64,000 nucleotides of DNA from Calliphora vicina (lineage: Eukaryota > Arthropoda > Insecta > Diptera > Calliphoridae): contig NC_088782.1 in the NCBI RefSeq assembly GCF_958450345.1, positions 3,109,501 to 3,173,500 of the forward strand, written 5' to 3'. Below are positions 46,174-57,649 of this stretch, piece by piece. Within the stretch, counting starts at the first letter, position 1. Each line of letters starts with the position of its first letter. Below the pieces are notes generated by a model. That model had not been told where the DNA came from. It searched no databases and was given only the letters and a program-made list of their open reading frames with translations. The translations under genes and the position numbers were made by a program.

Positions 46174-47629
46174 ATGTATACCCACCATTAATATGTGACA
46201 ATAAAATATTTTTCTTATATAGGGGTTACATGGAGGTTATGATCAATTATGAACCGATCCTCACAAAAGTTGGTAGTCTTAGGTTCATATAAAACTTGTT
46301 TATGACCAATTACATCACCATATTAATTATTATAAAATAATTATGGATGTTGCAGTCATTTTCTGAAAGGGACCTTGTACGCGGAATGTTTCCCGATTAA
46401 CGCCATACTTTACAGTATAATTTCAGAGTACGTATAACAAATTTGTGCAAATTTTTATCAGGATTGCCGCCTTTGTTCTGCGGCTCCTCATATGTGAAAT
46501 TTATATAATTTTTTGAATTTTTAAATTAGATTTTAATGGATATCTGACCAGATCACTATGTATCGATTTTTTCCATGTATCAAAAATGTATAACTTAAAC
46601 TAACTTACTTTAAAGTACAAACAAATACTTTCCACAAGTCTAGTTCGCTTTAGTGTGTATCTGTGTCTGTGTGTATTTAAATTTGCAATTGTAATAATAA
46701 ACTTGGAGTTTGTTTTTTAAAAAGGGGCTTGTCTACAACTACAAAATAAAATACACACAATTTCGTCTCCAAATCAGTTTGGAAAAATTTGAATTTTATA
46801 CCTTTCGCACGCTAATTCTTGATTTTTCTTTTCTTTTAAAGAAATTTTCATTTTTATTATGAATATAAAACATTTACGACTTGCAGTTCTTTCTTCTCTC
46901 TGTCGTGTGCTGACAATAAATCTTGTTTTTGTTTCTAGTACAATATTTTTTGCATTTTCTTGATAAACTCCATGAAATCCCTTTAATTGAGGTTGTTGTA
47001 ATTGTAAAATGCAAATTTTCAATTCTGTTGATTTAAAACTTGTTTTTAAAATGTCATGCAATATTTCAAAATGTTGAATTTTCTTTTTAATGTGGCCATT
47101 ATGGCTTGTTAGCAAGTTGGTAACAATTTTTCGTAGCCACTTTAAAGTGAAATTAGCATGGGCCCATACTTGAACCATTATATTCATATGAGATCATACA
47201 TTCATGATCATAGTTCCCATATAAAGTTAACTCTTGAAATACACAACTACCAGCAAAAGTTTCTTAAATATGTGAAATTCAGTCAAATTAAGTTTCGAAT
47301 GACTTGGATTTCCATATCACCATTTTTCAAGAGGATCGGTCTATTACACATTTACAAGTCGAAATCACATTATATAAGAATCGGACCATAATTGTCACTG
47401 TCTACCATACAAGGACCTCCCCAAAATGCTCGTATATATATTTCCGAAGAATGTTTTGTGATATTTTATTTCTTCAAGATTCCTTGCCAGCTCAATGAAG
47501 GTAGAATTACTTAGGGCTTCATTCATCATTCAGAAACTCAATCGGAAAACAATTTTAAAATTTATGTATGAAAATTTCGGTAGTGTTTCTGATTCAGGCC
47601 CTTAATCTTGCATCGATAAAAATCAGTGA
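46174..47629. other. Decayed family A-like pieces and unique sequence
   Basis: 46200-46345 ('ggttatgatcaattatgaac', 'ttcatataaaactt') and 47160-47420 ('catagttcccatata', 'tcggaccataattg') look like old family A sequence. Between them, 46640-47150 is unique. The 137-codon minus frame at 46774-47187 overlaps the A-like piece, is K/Q-rich with no recognised domain, and is not called. Confidence 0.35.
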
Positions 47630-47880
47630 TAAGAGTAGAGAATGAACGTGTAGGTCCATTCATACATTAAGCTTAAAATCAGGCGGAACTGCCAAACCAG
47701 AACCAGAGCTGAATACCTCCCGAAACATGTGAGGAGATTGGAATCCATACAGAAAGGATTTGAACAGTTTGGACACGAGTCTATGAGGTCGTAGAATACC
47801 GAATTAGTTTTCGCAACACCTATGTCCCAATAAAGTTTTGGGCTTATTGCTTCCTCCAAACATGTGATCAGGTCAAATGA
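47630..47880 (+). pseudogene. Non-LTR reverse transcriptase fragment
   Basis: Plus-strand translation gives EYLPKHVRRLESIQKGFEQF followed by GHESMRS and a stop. The pattern '..I.R.ES.QK.F..FAL' is typical of the region C-terminal to the RT domain in jockey-like non-LTR elements. Only about 60 residues can be followed. Medium to low confidence; the element is not identified. Confidence 0.45.
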
Positions 47881-48321
47881 CTGGTTAATAAATAGGATAT
47901 CACAAAGTCGACTTTAACTCACTAAACACAATTTGCAACTACTTGTATATGAACTTTTGTTGTTTATTTTCTTAAACAGCTGTAGTTTCAGGTGGTCTTG
48001 AGAAGAATGTTGTTCCAACACCTTTGCAAAAATCATTGTTAAATAAAATAATGACAATTAAGGTCGTACAATGTATATGTAGCAAACTATAGCTATACTA
48101 TAGATCAACAACAAGATGAATATTAGAACAAAAATTTCGTTCTGTTTAAATTTAGTTTCGGAAATTAAAATTATTTAATAAAAAATATCTGTGCAAATAA
48201 AATTATAAAAGATGTGTTTAAAAAACCCTTTGTCACCATCGACAAAGGGATCGACTCCTCAGATGTTAAAAATACGAGTGGGAGCGAAACAAACAATATC
48301 AAAATGGAAACAAATTAGATA
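47881..48321. other. No feature recognised
   Basis: AT-rich sequence; a short inverted pair ('ccctttgtcaccatcgacaaaggg') at about 48226-48249 forms a hairpin just upstream of the mariner relic. Confidence 0.35.
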
Positions 48322-49110
48322 TTGTACATGAAAGACACAATCAGGCAATTTGTTTCATGCACCATTACAATTTTTCAGTTCAGAATTGGTGATTTTGACA
48401 CGGAAGACAAAGATAGGCCCCACGAGCCTAAAAATTTTGAAGATCAAGAATTAGAGGCATTACTCCTTGAAGATTGTTGTCAAGTGCAACAAGAGCTTGC
48501 AAAATCATTGGGAGCTACTCAAGTGGCAATTTAAAAAAGTCTGCGAGCAGCAGGATTCATCCAAAAGCAGGGAAATAGGGAATATTGAAGCCGAGAGACC
48601 TTGAAAGACGATTTTTAATGTTTGGAAGAATATAATGTTTGCACCGAATCATTACTAGCGATGAAAAAAATCGTACGTGAAGCCCGGCCAACCAGCCGAA
48701 TCGACACCAAAGCCAAATATCTATAGCGCTAAGGTAATGCTTTGTATTTGTTGGGAGCAAAAGGGTCCTTTCCATTATGAGCTTTTGAAATCTAGTCAGA
48801 CCATCACATGAAACCTGTACCGAATGCAACTGATTTGTTTGAAGAGACCATTGGCCGAAAACCGCATAGAATATGCGGCTACATGTTGCAATACCCGTTA
48901 AAAACAATTTATAATGAAGTGGTTGGGAAATTCAGATCTTGCCCCGGTCGAATATTATTTGTTCGCTCTATGCAGAACGCTGTATTTGGAATACTCATCA
49001 CTTTGGAACAGAGTATCCGATATTAGCTTGATTAATTCATAGTCTCACAAGATGCGCAGTTGTTTTGGCTCGGAATCCATATGTTGCCAGAAAAAGGGGA
49101 CTAATTCATA
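48322..49110 (+). pseudogene. Mauritiana-type mariner transposase relic (copy 3)
   Basis: The frame 48322-48534 contains FRIGDFDTEDKDRPHEPKNF and LLEDCCQVQQELAKSLGATQ, the first helix-turn-helix region of the family. Then come damaged 'RAAGFIQKQGN', HRIITSDEKN-like residues around the first Asp, QPAESTPKPNIYSAK, 'KGPFHYELL', and near the end 'DLAPVEYYLFALCRT' (third-Asp position altered) and TLEQSIRY. Multiple stops. Family B at 49122 follows almost at once. Confidence 0.8.
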
Positions 49111-49121
49111 GCTAAAACTAA

Positions 49122-49660
49122 TAAGAGAGCTATATTCGGATGTGCCGAATCTTATATACCCTTCACCAAATTATTCTTTAAAATACAAAATTTTAATATT
49201 TTTAGGTAATTAAAATTTAATTTCCTTTTTAGTTTGTTTTTAAAAATTATTTCCATTTTTTTTATAAATTTTAAATATTTATTTTCGGGTTAAAAAGTAT
49301 TTTTCCCGATTATAGGTCCGATTTACTTTGGCCTTATTGGATATCCAGATTGTCTATATTAATGACTTAGTAATCCAGATATAGATCAGAAATAGGGCAA
49401 AAATAGAGGTTGTCACGGTTTAAATAACTACCGAGCCGGGAGAATTTCCTATATATTGATGTATCAATCATGTTTATAAGTTATTTGATTTCATACAGAC
49501 GGATAGACGAACATGAATATATCCACTTCGCTATCTATAACGATCCAGAATATACATATATATTCTTTGTGGGGTCGCAAATGAAAAATGTAGATATTAC
49601 AAACGGAATGACAAATTTATCTATACTTTATGGGGTCTCAAATGAAAAATGTGCCATAAT
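49122..49660 (+). mobile_element. Family B repeat with duplicated tail block
   Basis: The head 'taataagagagctatattcgg' region with its hairpin (one mismatch), a shortened A/T block, a partial core and 'gtggggtcgcaaatgaaaaa' are present. The tail block 'tatggggtctcaaatgaaaa' is repeated at 49629-49651, and the terminal GGGTATA hairpin is missing. Confidence 0.75.
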
Positions 49661-51504
49661 TCTAGAATAATCCTCTGAAAACAACTGAAAACTTAATGTT
49701 GATAAGTCAACATTAAGTTGTTAACAAAACCGAAACCCGAAAACAGTTTATTCTAAAACAACATTAGCAATACAAAGTCTACCACCAAGTTATCCATCCA
49801 TCCATCCAGCCATTCATTCATCCATCAACATTGTTACGTTGCCCTGACATTGACGATGTTTAAGCGTGGAACACAGCTGCAAATGACGTCTGAGCAGAGT
49901 GGTTAAGGATAGTGGTTGGTTGGTGGTTTTATACACATAGGATACAATCACTGATTTCACTTAAATAAACTCAATGTTTTATGCTGTTTATTATTTTTTT
50001 TTTGTCATTTCTTTTGAAAACTGTAACTAACACTTGATGTTGTTGTCGTTTATTAAAAGGAAATTAAAATGAAAAGCGAAAAAAATAAACTAAACTTTGG
50101 CTGTCCCGTTTCCCCCCAACAATAGCATAAAAAACGAACATACGTTCAATCAAAAGAAATGAAAATAAAAACGAACAAAACATGAGAGAAAAGTTCTGGC
50201 CAAATGTCAGTTTAAGGTTGGCTTTTGCTTATCACCCTCTGTTAACATGAAGTAATGTTTTCATAACCGCCGTTACCATTTTTGTGGCAACAAATCCAAC
50301 CACAAGATTTATGTTGAAGTTGTTGGCTTTGATTTGTATTTTTGTATTTTAACAGCGCTAGAAAAATCATCATCATTAACCAACTGCGTTAACAAGATTT
50401 TTTTCATATTTTCATCAAACATATTCACTCACTCTCTCGTTTAAAAAAAGAACAACAAACAACCTGAAATGAACATTTTGGATTTGTTGTTTCTGTTTCT
50501 GTTTTTTTTTCAATGTTTATGTTGTTGCTGTGTTCGCTTTGTTGCTGCATGTAGTAACAATCACCATTTTTACACATGTTGTGGTCCATGTTTCATTTTC
50601 CATTACTTTTTGCCATCTCTCCACATCTATTTTGGAGCCATGTAATGTAAAATGTAGTTGTTACATTTATAAAAACACACACTCCAACAAATTTCTATGT
50701 ATGAGAGTATCTATGGATGTCTGTATGTTTAAAAACTTTAGTTGTATTGACATGTATGTATCTCTATGTACATATTTGTGTAACATTTGTGTCGCTGGAG
50801 ATTTATTTACGTAAAATATTTTTTGTTTTATTCCCAGTAACAGGCGCCATTTCGTTTTTCACTTGTCATAATTTGGCAGACAAGCGCGAAAAACATTCTT
50901 TCCATTTTTTGTTGTTGTTTGCTCCCCTCCGCCTTGATGAGGAAGAAGAATGGTGATGATGCTGCTGCTGTTGCTGTTATTGACGATGTTGTAGAATTGA
51001 AACATGTTGCTGGCAGCTTGTTTTCAGCAAATTTTCCCGTAACTGATGCCTTGTTATGGATTTTGTAAGCAGGCTGAGATTTTTCTGTTCAAGTAATCAG
51101 GCAACATCACTCGATAGACGGACGGACAGCAAGAACATCACTTGTTCTGTTCGCACATGAAAATCTCAACGATACAGAGAATTTTTGTATTGACATGTTT
51201 TAATCATGTTTCCAACGTTTTAGAATGTTTTACTTATGTATAAAAAAAAAGGAAAAACTTTTGCGTCACATGCAGAAAGTGGAAGAATTAAAGAAACATT
51301 TCTGGTACTCGTATTAAATGCTGCCATCCCTGGGAATATGAGTAGGATAGTTTTATTCAAAGATGAGGCGATTTCATTAAAATTAATCAATCGTAGTATG
51401 TTTCATTTTGTAGAAATAGAATTAATACTCGTCAAAATAATTATTAAATCGCGCGATGTGAAAGTGAATCTTTTTTAAAACGATCATTCCTTATTCTCTT
51501 CTAT
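49661..51504. other. No gene; unique island with one palindrome and microsatellites
   Basis: A perfect 13-bp palindrome (AACTTAATGTTGA, 4-base loop) lies at 49690-49719. CATC repeats lie at 49795-49825 and GATGATGCTGCTGCTGTTGC at 50953-50980. The frames at 50530-50814 and 50717-50956 overlap in different frames and look like translated T-rich DNA. Confidence 0.4.
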
Positions 51505-52480
51505 TCATAGGGTCTCAACAAACATGTTCCAACGTGATTTGTCATGGACAAGTCATTTAATTTCTCCTCTACTGTCGCCTCCATGTGTGTGCTGGTCTTC
51601 CAATTCTACGGTTACCCTGAGATTCCAGTCGATGGGATTTCTGATGATGTCGCTAGCTGATCTAAGTAAAATATGGCCGATCCAGTTCCGCTTGCGTTTC
51701 TTCATCTCTGTTCAGTGGCATTTGATTAGTTTCGGTCCACAATCTGACATTCGTGAGGAGACATTGGTTCACAAACAAAGAGTTCGAGAGCTCCAAATGA
51801 ATTTCACCATACCAAAGGATTGTCTGGCTTATGTGACGCGGTTTTCAATGTCCTCCTTAGAGCCACAAGACTTTGTTATAATGCTACCCAAGTAGATGAA
51901 GGAGTCAACATCGTACAGTTCAAGGTTCTTAATGGAGAATTTCTCATGGCTTGTTTCGTTAACATGTAATGTTTTTTCCTAGCTACTATTTATCCTCAGA
52001 ACTGCTTCTGCCGTAATAATTGATAGTTTTTGCTGCTTTTTTTTTTAAAAAAAAAAAAAGAGAAGTACCACTCAGGCAATTAATATGCCTATATATAATT
52101 GCTTGAGTGTTACTTTCTTTGGAAAGGGGATAGAGTTTAGAAGAAAAGGTGGTGAAAGGAGGAGATAGGCTTTTTAATTGACAACAGATTGCTACGCTGT
52201 GAACCTCAGACTATTGATATGATCAATACAAGATTTATGGGGCCTAAAGCCAGCTTGATGGAGTTACTACCTTCGATTGTTGAAGTTTTCGTTGTGTGAA
52301 ATATAATTGCAGTTTCTTAATAGCTCTATATAAGTCGCTAGATCTGTGGGTGATAGCTGCAATTTGTGCCTCCAAACATTCGGAAATGGATTGATCGAAC
52401 AATTCATAAAGAAATCTGGATTAGAAAAGTGATTCTACGATTTTGATGTCATTTGGTTGGGAACAACATGTTTCCCAATT
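51505..52480 (-). pseudogene. Non-LTR retrotransposon reverse transcriptase relic
   Basis: The minus strand reads SSWL then QAGFRPHKSCIDHINSLRF (about 52250-52190), the RT domain region 'QAGFR.G.SC.DQI..LR'. A deletion removes the catalytic centre. Next come ELYDVDSFIYLGSIITK (about 51925-51875), ED-IENR, and RKRNWIGHILLRSASD (about 51700-51650) with IDWNLR, THGGDSR and FVETL. This is the order 'YLGS..T.DGG...DI..RI', 'RW.GH.LR', 'W.P.G.R.RGRP...W' in a widespread insect non-LTR group. Frameshifts show it is dead. A perfect-looking hairpin sits in the deleted area. Confidence 0.75.
52061..52117. repeat. 22-bp stem hairpin, 13-base loop
   Basis: AGAAGTACCACTCAGGCAAT plus TA pairs with TAATTGCTTGAGTGTTACTT plus CT at 20 or so of 22 positions, counting G-U pairs, with loop 'atatgcctatata'. 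It follows a poly-T/poly-A stretch inside the deleted part of a non-LTR relic. Size resembles a small RNA precursor; equally it could be a tiny palindromic insertion. Confidence 0.5.
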
Positions 52481-53899
52481 GTGGTGCCTTGATGATCATG
52501 TGTGTATGCCACTTAACCCAAATGTTATCTCAACAATATTTTTTACATCACATCTTTTGATTACTTATAAACTCCATGAAATTTGTTCATAAAATATAGT
52601 TCATATCGTGTAAAAAAGTTGGCTTCTTTATAAAAAAAAACAGTTTTCTTCTTCTAAACAATTCAAGTCATTGAATAGTCGTATCTTAAGGTTGTAAATA
52701 CTCAGAGTGGGCCTTATCAATACAATTACAGTCATGTGAACATGTTTCATTTTAAGAACTCGTTCTTATTTTTCTTACATTTTTTTCCTAGACTGCATTT
52801 TTGTCCGTGTGTCTCTAAGTTGAAATAGTTTTTTTTTTATTTCTTGTATTGAAAACTAATACACGCCATGAAGTCTATACAAATGTTATGCAAAGGTGAT
52901 CATGTTATTTTCATTTAGGTTTCTTTTTTATGATTTTAATTTATGAGTTTTAATTTTTCGTTTTAACCGTCATTAAACATTGACACCTGCTCACTAAACC
53001 GCATCGTAATGTATCGGTTTTCACCACTTGTCTGTGTAACACACTCCGCTCACGGTAACCACCTCTTGTTTTCTGTTTTCTTTATTTTTTGTAGTTTCAA
53101 AAAATGTATCCTGGCATTTAAAAGGATCTAATTGTTGTTTTACATGTTTATAAAATTTACACGGTCTTTCAACCAACTAAACATTGACTTGTAGTCCTTT
53201 TTTGTTTCACTAAATGGTCTTTGTATTGCAGTTGTTGTTGGCTGAGTTCAATTTTCAAGCATTGTTTGCTGTTCTCTTAGTTTCAATGATCTTGTTGGCT
53301 TGTTTACGGTAGAATGATCGTTCAGTCGCCCGTTTGGACGTTCCTTGTTGTTCAATGGTTTATGTTTTTTTTATTTGTGTGTGTGTGTACTTCTTTTCAC
53401 AAATTATTTTGTTACGCTTTGATCCTTAACAATTGCAGTCCGTTGTTGTTTGTTTTTTGCGATAATGATCTTGGTGTTGTGTTGCATGGTTGCCTCTTTG
53501 GTTGGTCTTCTTTATTGTTCTCGTCGCTTTTCTTTGAGAGTGTGTTCCGAAACAATAGGAGTCAACAATTGCTTTAGTCGGTCGCAAATTATTTGTGACC
53601 ATAATTAGATTGTGGTCTTTTGGAGGAGGAGGTGGCTGGCTGCTTAAGACGTAATAGGTTTCAATTAATAATTGTTTGTCATTGTGGCAAAATGGGCGAC
53701 AAATTTTCAACACCTTCAACACAACAACATGATTATTATTAAAGGAGTATAAGGGAGATGGAGTTAAATGCTGGCATTAATTTGAATTTATATCTGAATC
53801 TGATAATGAAATATTGAATTTACTTACTGATTTCTTTATAATTATTTCGCTTTTCATTAGCGATTTGATGTTAACTTAGAATTTCGCGGAGTGCTGGTC
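52481..53899. other. No gene; unique sequence
   Basis: A GT run at 53377-53390 and T-rich sequence. Overlapping frames on both strands at 53314-53722 have no recognised pattern and are not called. Confidence 0.4.
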
Positions 53900-54530
53900 G
53901 AGTTACATTGACACTTGATGTGAAATTACCAGTCAAATGGGATACAATTATCTTTCATAACACCCTTTTGGTCCCACCAAAGCTAATCTTTGCAAAGACA
54001 GAGCATTTGATTAACGCCATGAATATTTGGATTTGGTGTCGATTCGGCTGGTCCATTGGGCTTCACATACGATATCTTACTCTTCGGGTTATCGTAATGG
54101 ATCCAGTTTTCATCGCAAGTAATGGTTGGGTGCAAGCTGCGTTCCAGACATGTAAAATCGTCTTTCAAAGTCTCTCGGCATCAATTCATATGGTACCCTA
54201 TTTTCCTGCTTTTGGATGAATACTGCTGCTCGCAAATGTTTTGAAATTATTGGTTGAGCAGCTCCCAATGATTCTGCAAGCTCTTGTTTAGTTTTACAAC
54301 AATTTTCATGGAATAATGCCTCCAATTCTTGGTCTTCAAACTTTTTTGGCTGGCCGTGTGAAATTCACCACTTCTGAACCATACAAACCATCTCTCGCAC
54401 GTTGAAACCGATGGAACACTTTCACCATAAGTACTGAGAGAAATGGGAGTGCTTCAGCGGCACTGTTTTTCAAATTAAAGAAGTAAAGCAATTAAATTCG
54501 ATATTTTCTAAACGAAAATGTTCCATATCC
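53900..54530 (-). pseudogene. Mauritiana-type mariner transposase relic, C-terminus missing (copy 4)
   Basis: The minus strand starts in decayed N-terminal sequence near 54530, then VFHRFQRARDG and FEDQELEALFHENCCKTKQE. Next comes SLGAAQPIISKHLRAAVFIQ (54110-54325), then TCDENWIHYDNPKSKISYV with the first catalytic Asp, and GPAESTPNPNIHGVNQMLC (53983-54168). The sequence after the IWWDQKG-type position is damaged and the part with the second and third Asp is absent. This is the best preserved copy over the DNA-binding half. Confidence 0.8.
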
Positions 54531-54769
54531 ATCACGTCATGTTCGTACAATCCTTTTCAAACCATCACGATTCCTTAATGAAATGTTATATCAATACATC
54601 TAAAATTATTTTCGAATCAGTGCAGAGTAGGATTTCCAAATAATCTTGTTCTTCTGTGTTATAAAGTAATATTGGTAACTGAGACTCAATCTCATAACAA
54701 GTAGTTTCAAAGTACAGCGCTGCCTTTAGTCATCTCATTTTCGACAATAACGTCTCCAATTTATTCAGC

Positions 54770-55070
54770 TGCATTACTAAGGACCTGTCAACTGACGCCT
54801 AGATCGTGTGATATCACACATCTGCATTATTTCTTTGGAGTTATGTGAAGTGAAAAGTCTTCGTCGATCAATCAGCTACAAATCAAAATATGAAAACTAA
54901 CATTACACCCGTAATACGCGAGATACCGATAGTAATGTTGGAAATATTAATCGAAAATTCGAGTTTCCGAATGGACCTAATACAGCGTAGTCGTAGCCAT
55001 CATTATAATGGAATTTCCTTTAAAAGAATCATTATATCATCATTTTCCCAGCTAAAAATTAAATGCTTTT
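54770..55070 (+). pseudogene. IS630/Tc1-mariner-like transposase C-terminal fragment
   Basis: The plus strand gives, with frameshifts, TPRSCDITHLHYF (third catalytic Asp in CDIT) then a shifted KVFVDQ-like segment. The frame from 54890 follows: MKTNITPVIREIPIVMLEIL and NSSFRMDLIQRSRSHHYNGI. In the family this is the end '..I...I..IP..ML..V..N...R...C..S.GGHL.DVIF'. The upstream catalytic core is absent. The fragment sits in opposite orientation beside a mariner relic (53900-54530). Confidence 0.65.
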
Positions 55071-56166
55071 AAACCATTAAGGTACAGTTATTTGGAATTT
55101 CGCTAAAACTCGCTTTAAACAATTCACAAGTTGGAGTAGGTATTTCAAATTTCATCTTTAGCAGCAGCCAAAACAGTTTTGAGTTTGGTTTTGGCTGCTT
55201 ACAATTTTACATAACACCAATCATTGTCAGACTGAAAGGCATTTCAACTGAAAATACCAAAAAAAAAAAGACTAAAAAAAATACAACAAGCTAAATATAC
55301 AAGTACTACAATGACTTCATACTTTGTACGAGTACTTGACTTGGTGGTATGTTGATAGTGGACAAATATTGATCAACGGAGAGTTAAAAATCTTGGCAAA
55401 TAAATAAACAGACTAACAAACAAACAGCGAATAACATCATCAGTACATTTCATACATAAATACTAACAATGGCAAATAAATGACAAAATAAACAAACATC
55501 AAATACAGCAACCAAACATGCAACCAAAGACAACAACACAAATACCAAAAAAAACAAAGTTAATAATAGATCATGATACAATCTTTTTTTTTAACTTGGA
55601 ACGAAACCTGACCAGACTTTAAGCCTAGAAACTTAACATTACAAGACATATTAACATGGCTGGAACCAAACCAGCTGAAGTAAAGTGAAAAGTAGGGGGG
55701 TCAACAATTACCTCACAGTTGATTTAAATTAAAAAAAAAAAAAATAAATAAAAAATGTGCGTAAAACAAGTACCCAAACTCAAACTGTCCCAAACTGTCT
55801 ACAATGAACAACATAAGCAAATAAACCAGTGAGTTCCAGAAAAGCAAACAAGTGCGACGACGTCTTTTAAATAGAATCTTGGTCACCATGGTAATCTAAC
55901 AACCAAATAGACAAACAATTCACTAAATCAACAGCAGCTCTCCTACAGACTACAAGAGAGCAAGAACGAGATAGTTTGATTGATCTTTGAAATAGAAAAA
56001 AGAAAAGCCTAAATACGCTCTCGCTTCCTAATAAATCATGTCATCATTAGAGTCAAATTGTTGTTTTGTTACTGTTCAACAGAAATCCATCATCACCTTT
56101 TTTTTTGAAGATAAATGTAGGGCGTTTCCTTGTAATTTTCAATTGTAACATTAAGGCGCTAAACAT
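55071..56166. other. No gene; unique ACA-rich sequence
   Basis: Runs of AAACAAACA and AACAAC (55390-55560), oligo-A at 55735-55755, and oligo-T at 55585. No repeat family and no supported frame. Confidence 0.4.
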
Positions 56167-56672
56167 TTATTTTCTTTCATTCACAAAATTGTTCTTTTCA
56201 ATTCCATTTCTCCATGCCCCCTGAGTTAGTGTGTTAAATCTGAGATTCCTCAACTCATCTACTTGTGTGTTGTCAGTGACAGTAAATATTGATTCTTTTG
56301 TAATGTCAGTAAATATTAAATAGTAATAATTTGTGTTGCTTTTATAAGCAGGTGTTAATTGCTGGGGCATAAGCACGCTCTCTATTCTATAGTGAAAACC
56401 CCTTCGTTCTTGCAATTGCATTTTAAAATCTGACATTCTACAATCGTATGCAAGTAATTCTTCGGAAGCTTTGCTTTTATTTGTTTGTGAATTCAACGGA
56501 AGTTTTACTGAACTGTTACTTTTCGTACCTTCTCTCTTTGGAAGGTGGTAATGGATTTTTATTTTCTTCTTCAACTTCTTTAGACTTTGTTCAGCTCTTA
56601 TAGCCAGGCCAGTAATATTATACCAATGTAAAAAGTTTATTATAAATAGGCTGGAGTTTGTTGGAAGGTGTT
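56167..56672 (-). CDS. Unrecognised open frame, ~168 codons, possible exon
   Basis: The minus-strand frame is open from about 56672 to the stop at 56167; the first ATG is at 56574, giving 135 residues. The product looks more like a real protein than other frames here. It is hydrophilic with a lysine-rich start (KKLKKKIKIHYHLPKREG) and mixed composition (MSDFKMQLQERRGFHYRIES, ITKESIFTVTDNTQVDELRN), and has no homopolymer-driven runs. I recognise no domain. No clear signal peptide or membrane segment in the ATG-started form. It could be an exon, a piece of an unknown transposon, or chance. Function unknown. Confidence 0.25.
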
Positions 56673-57439
56673 AATATGAAAATTCTTCGAATTTAATGAA
56701 GTTTTAAAAACGAGTAAATATGAATGTGTTGTCAATACAAATTTAAACTTTATTAGAGTAGAATTTAAACAGAGTGAAATAAAAGGAATTACTTAGGAAA
56801 ATAGCAGTACAATGACCCTTTGAGGCTGTAATATAAATCAAACAAATTAGAATACTTCTAAGTAAATCATATTATTGTAAGTTCATAAGCTGTTATTCTG
56901 AATATTAGTTTAACAACATTTAAAAAAAGTTTATATAAATCCATTATTAGTTCCCTGAAGCAAGTGGCTCCAGGACAAGTGGCTCCAAGTCACCATTTTT
57001 GATGACTACTTTGCAGACTTATTGGCGACATTGTCAAAGAAGAGTCTACCTTTTTACGTGAAATGTTAACAAAATTTGCAGTTTCATTATCGACATCTAT
57101 TTCTGAAAAGTACCAAAAGCGTTGACTAGAATTACATATGGCCTCAAAAGAAGGACCTAGTCAATACTACTATCGTCAGTAGTAGACTTCCAATGACCCG
57201 CACATATGAAATGCCTATAGTAAATAGCATTGTTTGGGGTATTGACATTTCCTACAGGGTTGATCCATTGTTAAGAATATACATACGACAAATTCAATTA
57301 CTATAATTGTAAGAGTTAGATAATTTCTAAACAATATCCTAAAAAATAGTGTAGTTAGTTTAGCAGCCACAGTTCAAGCAAAATCATCCTAAGCGTTAAA
57401 TCACCTCATTGAATATGTTAACTGTCAAAATTGAAAAAA
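56673..57439. other. No feature recognised
   Basis: AT-rich sequence; 'caagtggctcca' is repeated at about 56960 and 56976. No coding frame is supported. Confidence 0.35.
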
Positions 57440-57645
57440 ATATGTGCACAACGTGTCAATGTTTGATGTGGCTTTGAGACTGGTCAAGCAGTGAATCCTT
57501 GTAGCGTCTTTCTGCCACAATTGGATGATATTGATGTTGACATGTGGTTTTACCAAAACTGTTCTACATGCGTGATAAGTTTCCCGATCGTGCATTCTTT
57601 CGTTTCAGTGATCAGCATTGGGCCTAACGATCGTGTCATTTAAAT
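57440..57645 (+). pseudogene. IS630/Tc1-mariner-like transposase fragment
   Basis: The plus strand gives FLPQLDDIDVDMWFYQN followed by CSTC, the counterpart of 'F.P.L..LD..D.WFQQDGATCH' with the second catalytic Asp changed to Asn. After a deletion comes SIGPNDRVI, which could be the 'WP.RSCDLT' region. It runs directly into mariner copy 5 at 57650, in the opposite orientation. Confidence 0.55.
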
Positions 57646-57649
57646 CACT

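Noticed and set aside
46774..47187. 137-codon minus-strand frame
   Set aside because: It overlaps decayed family A-like sequence and has no recognisable domain.
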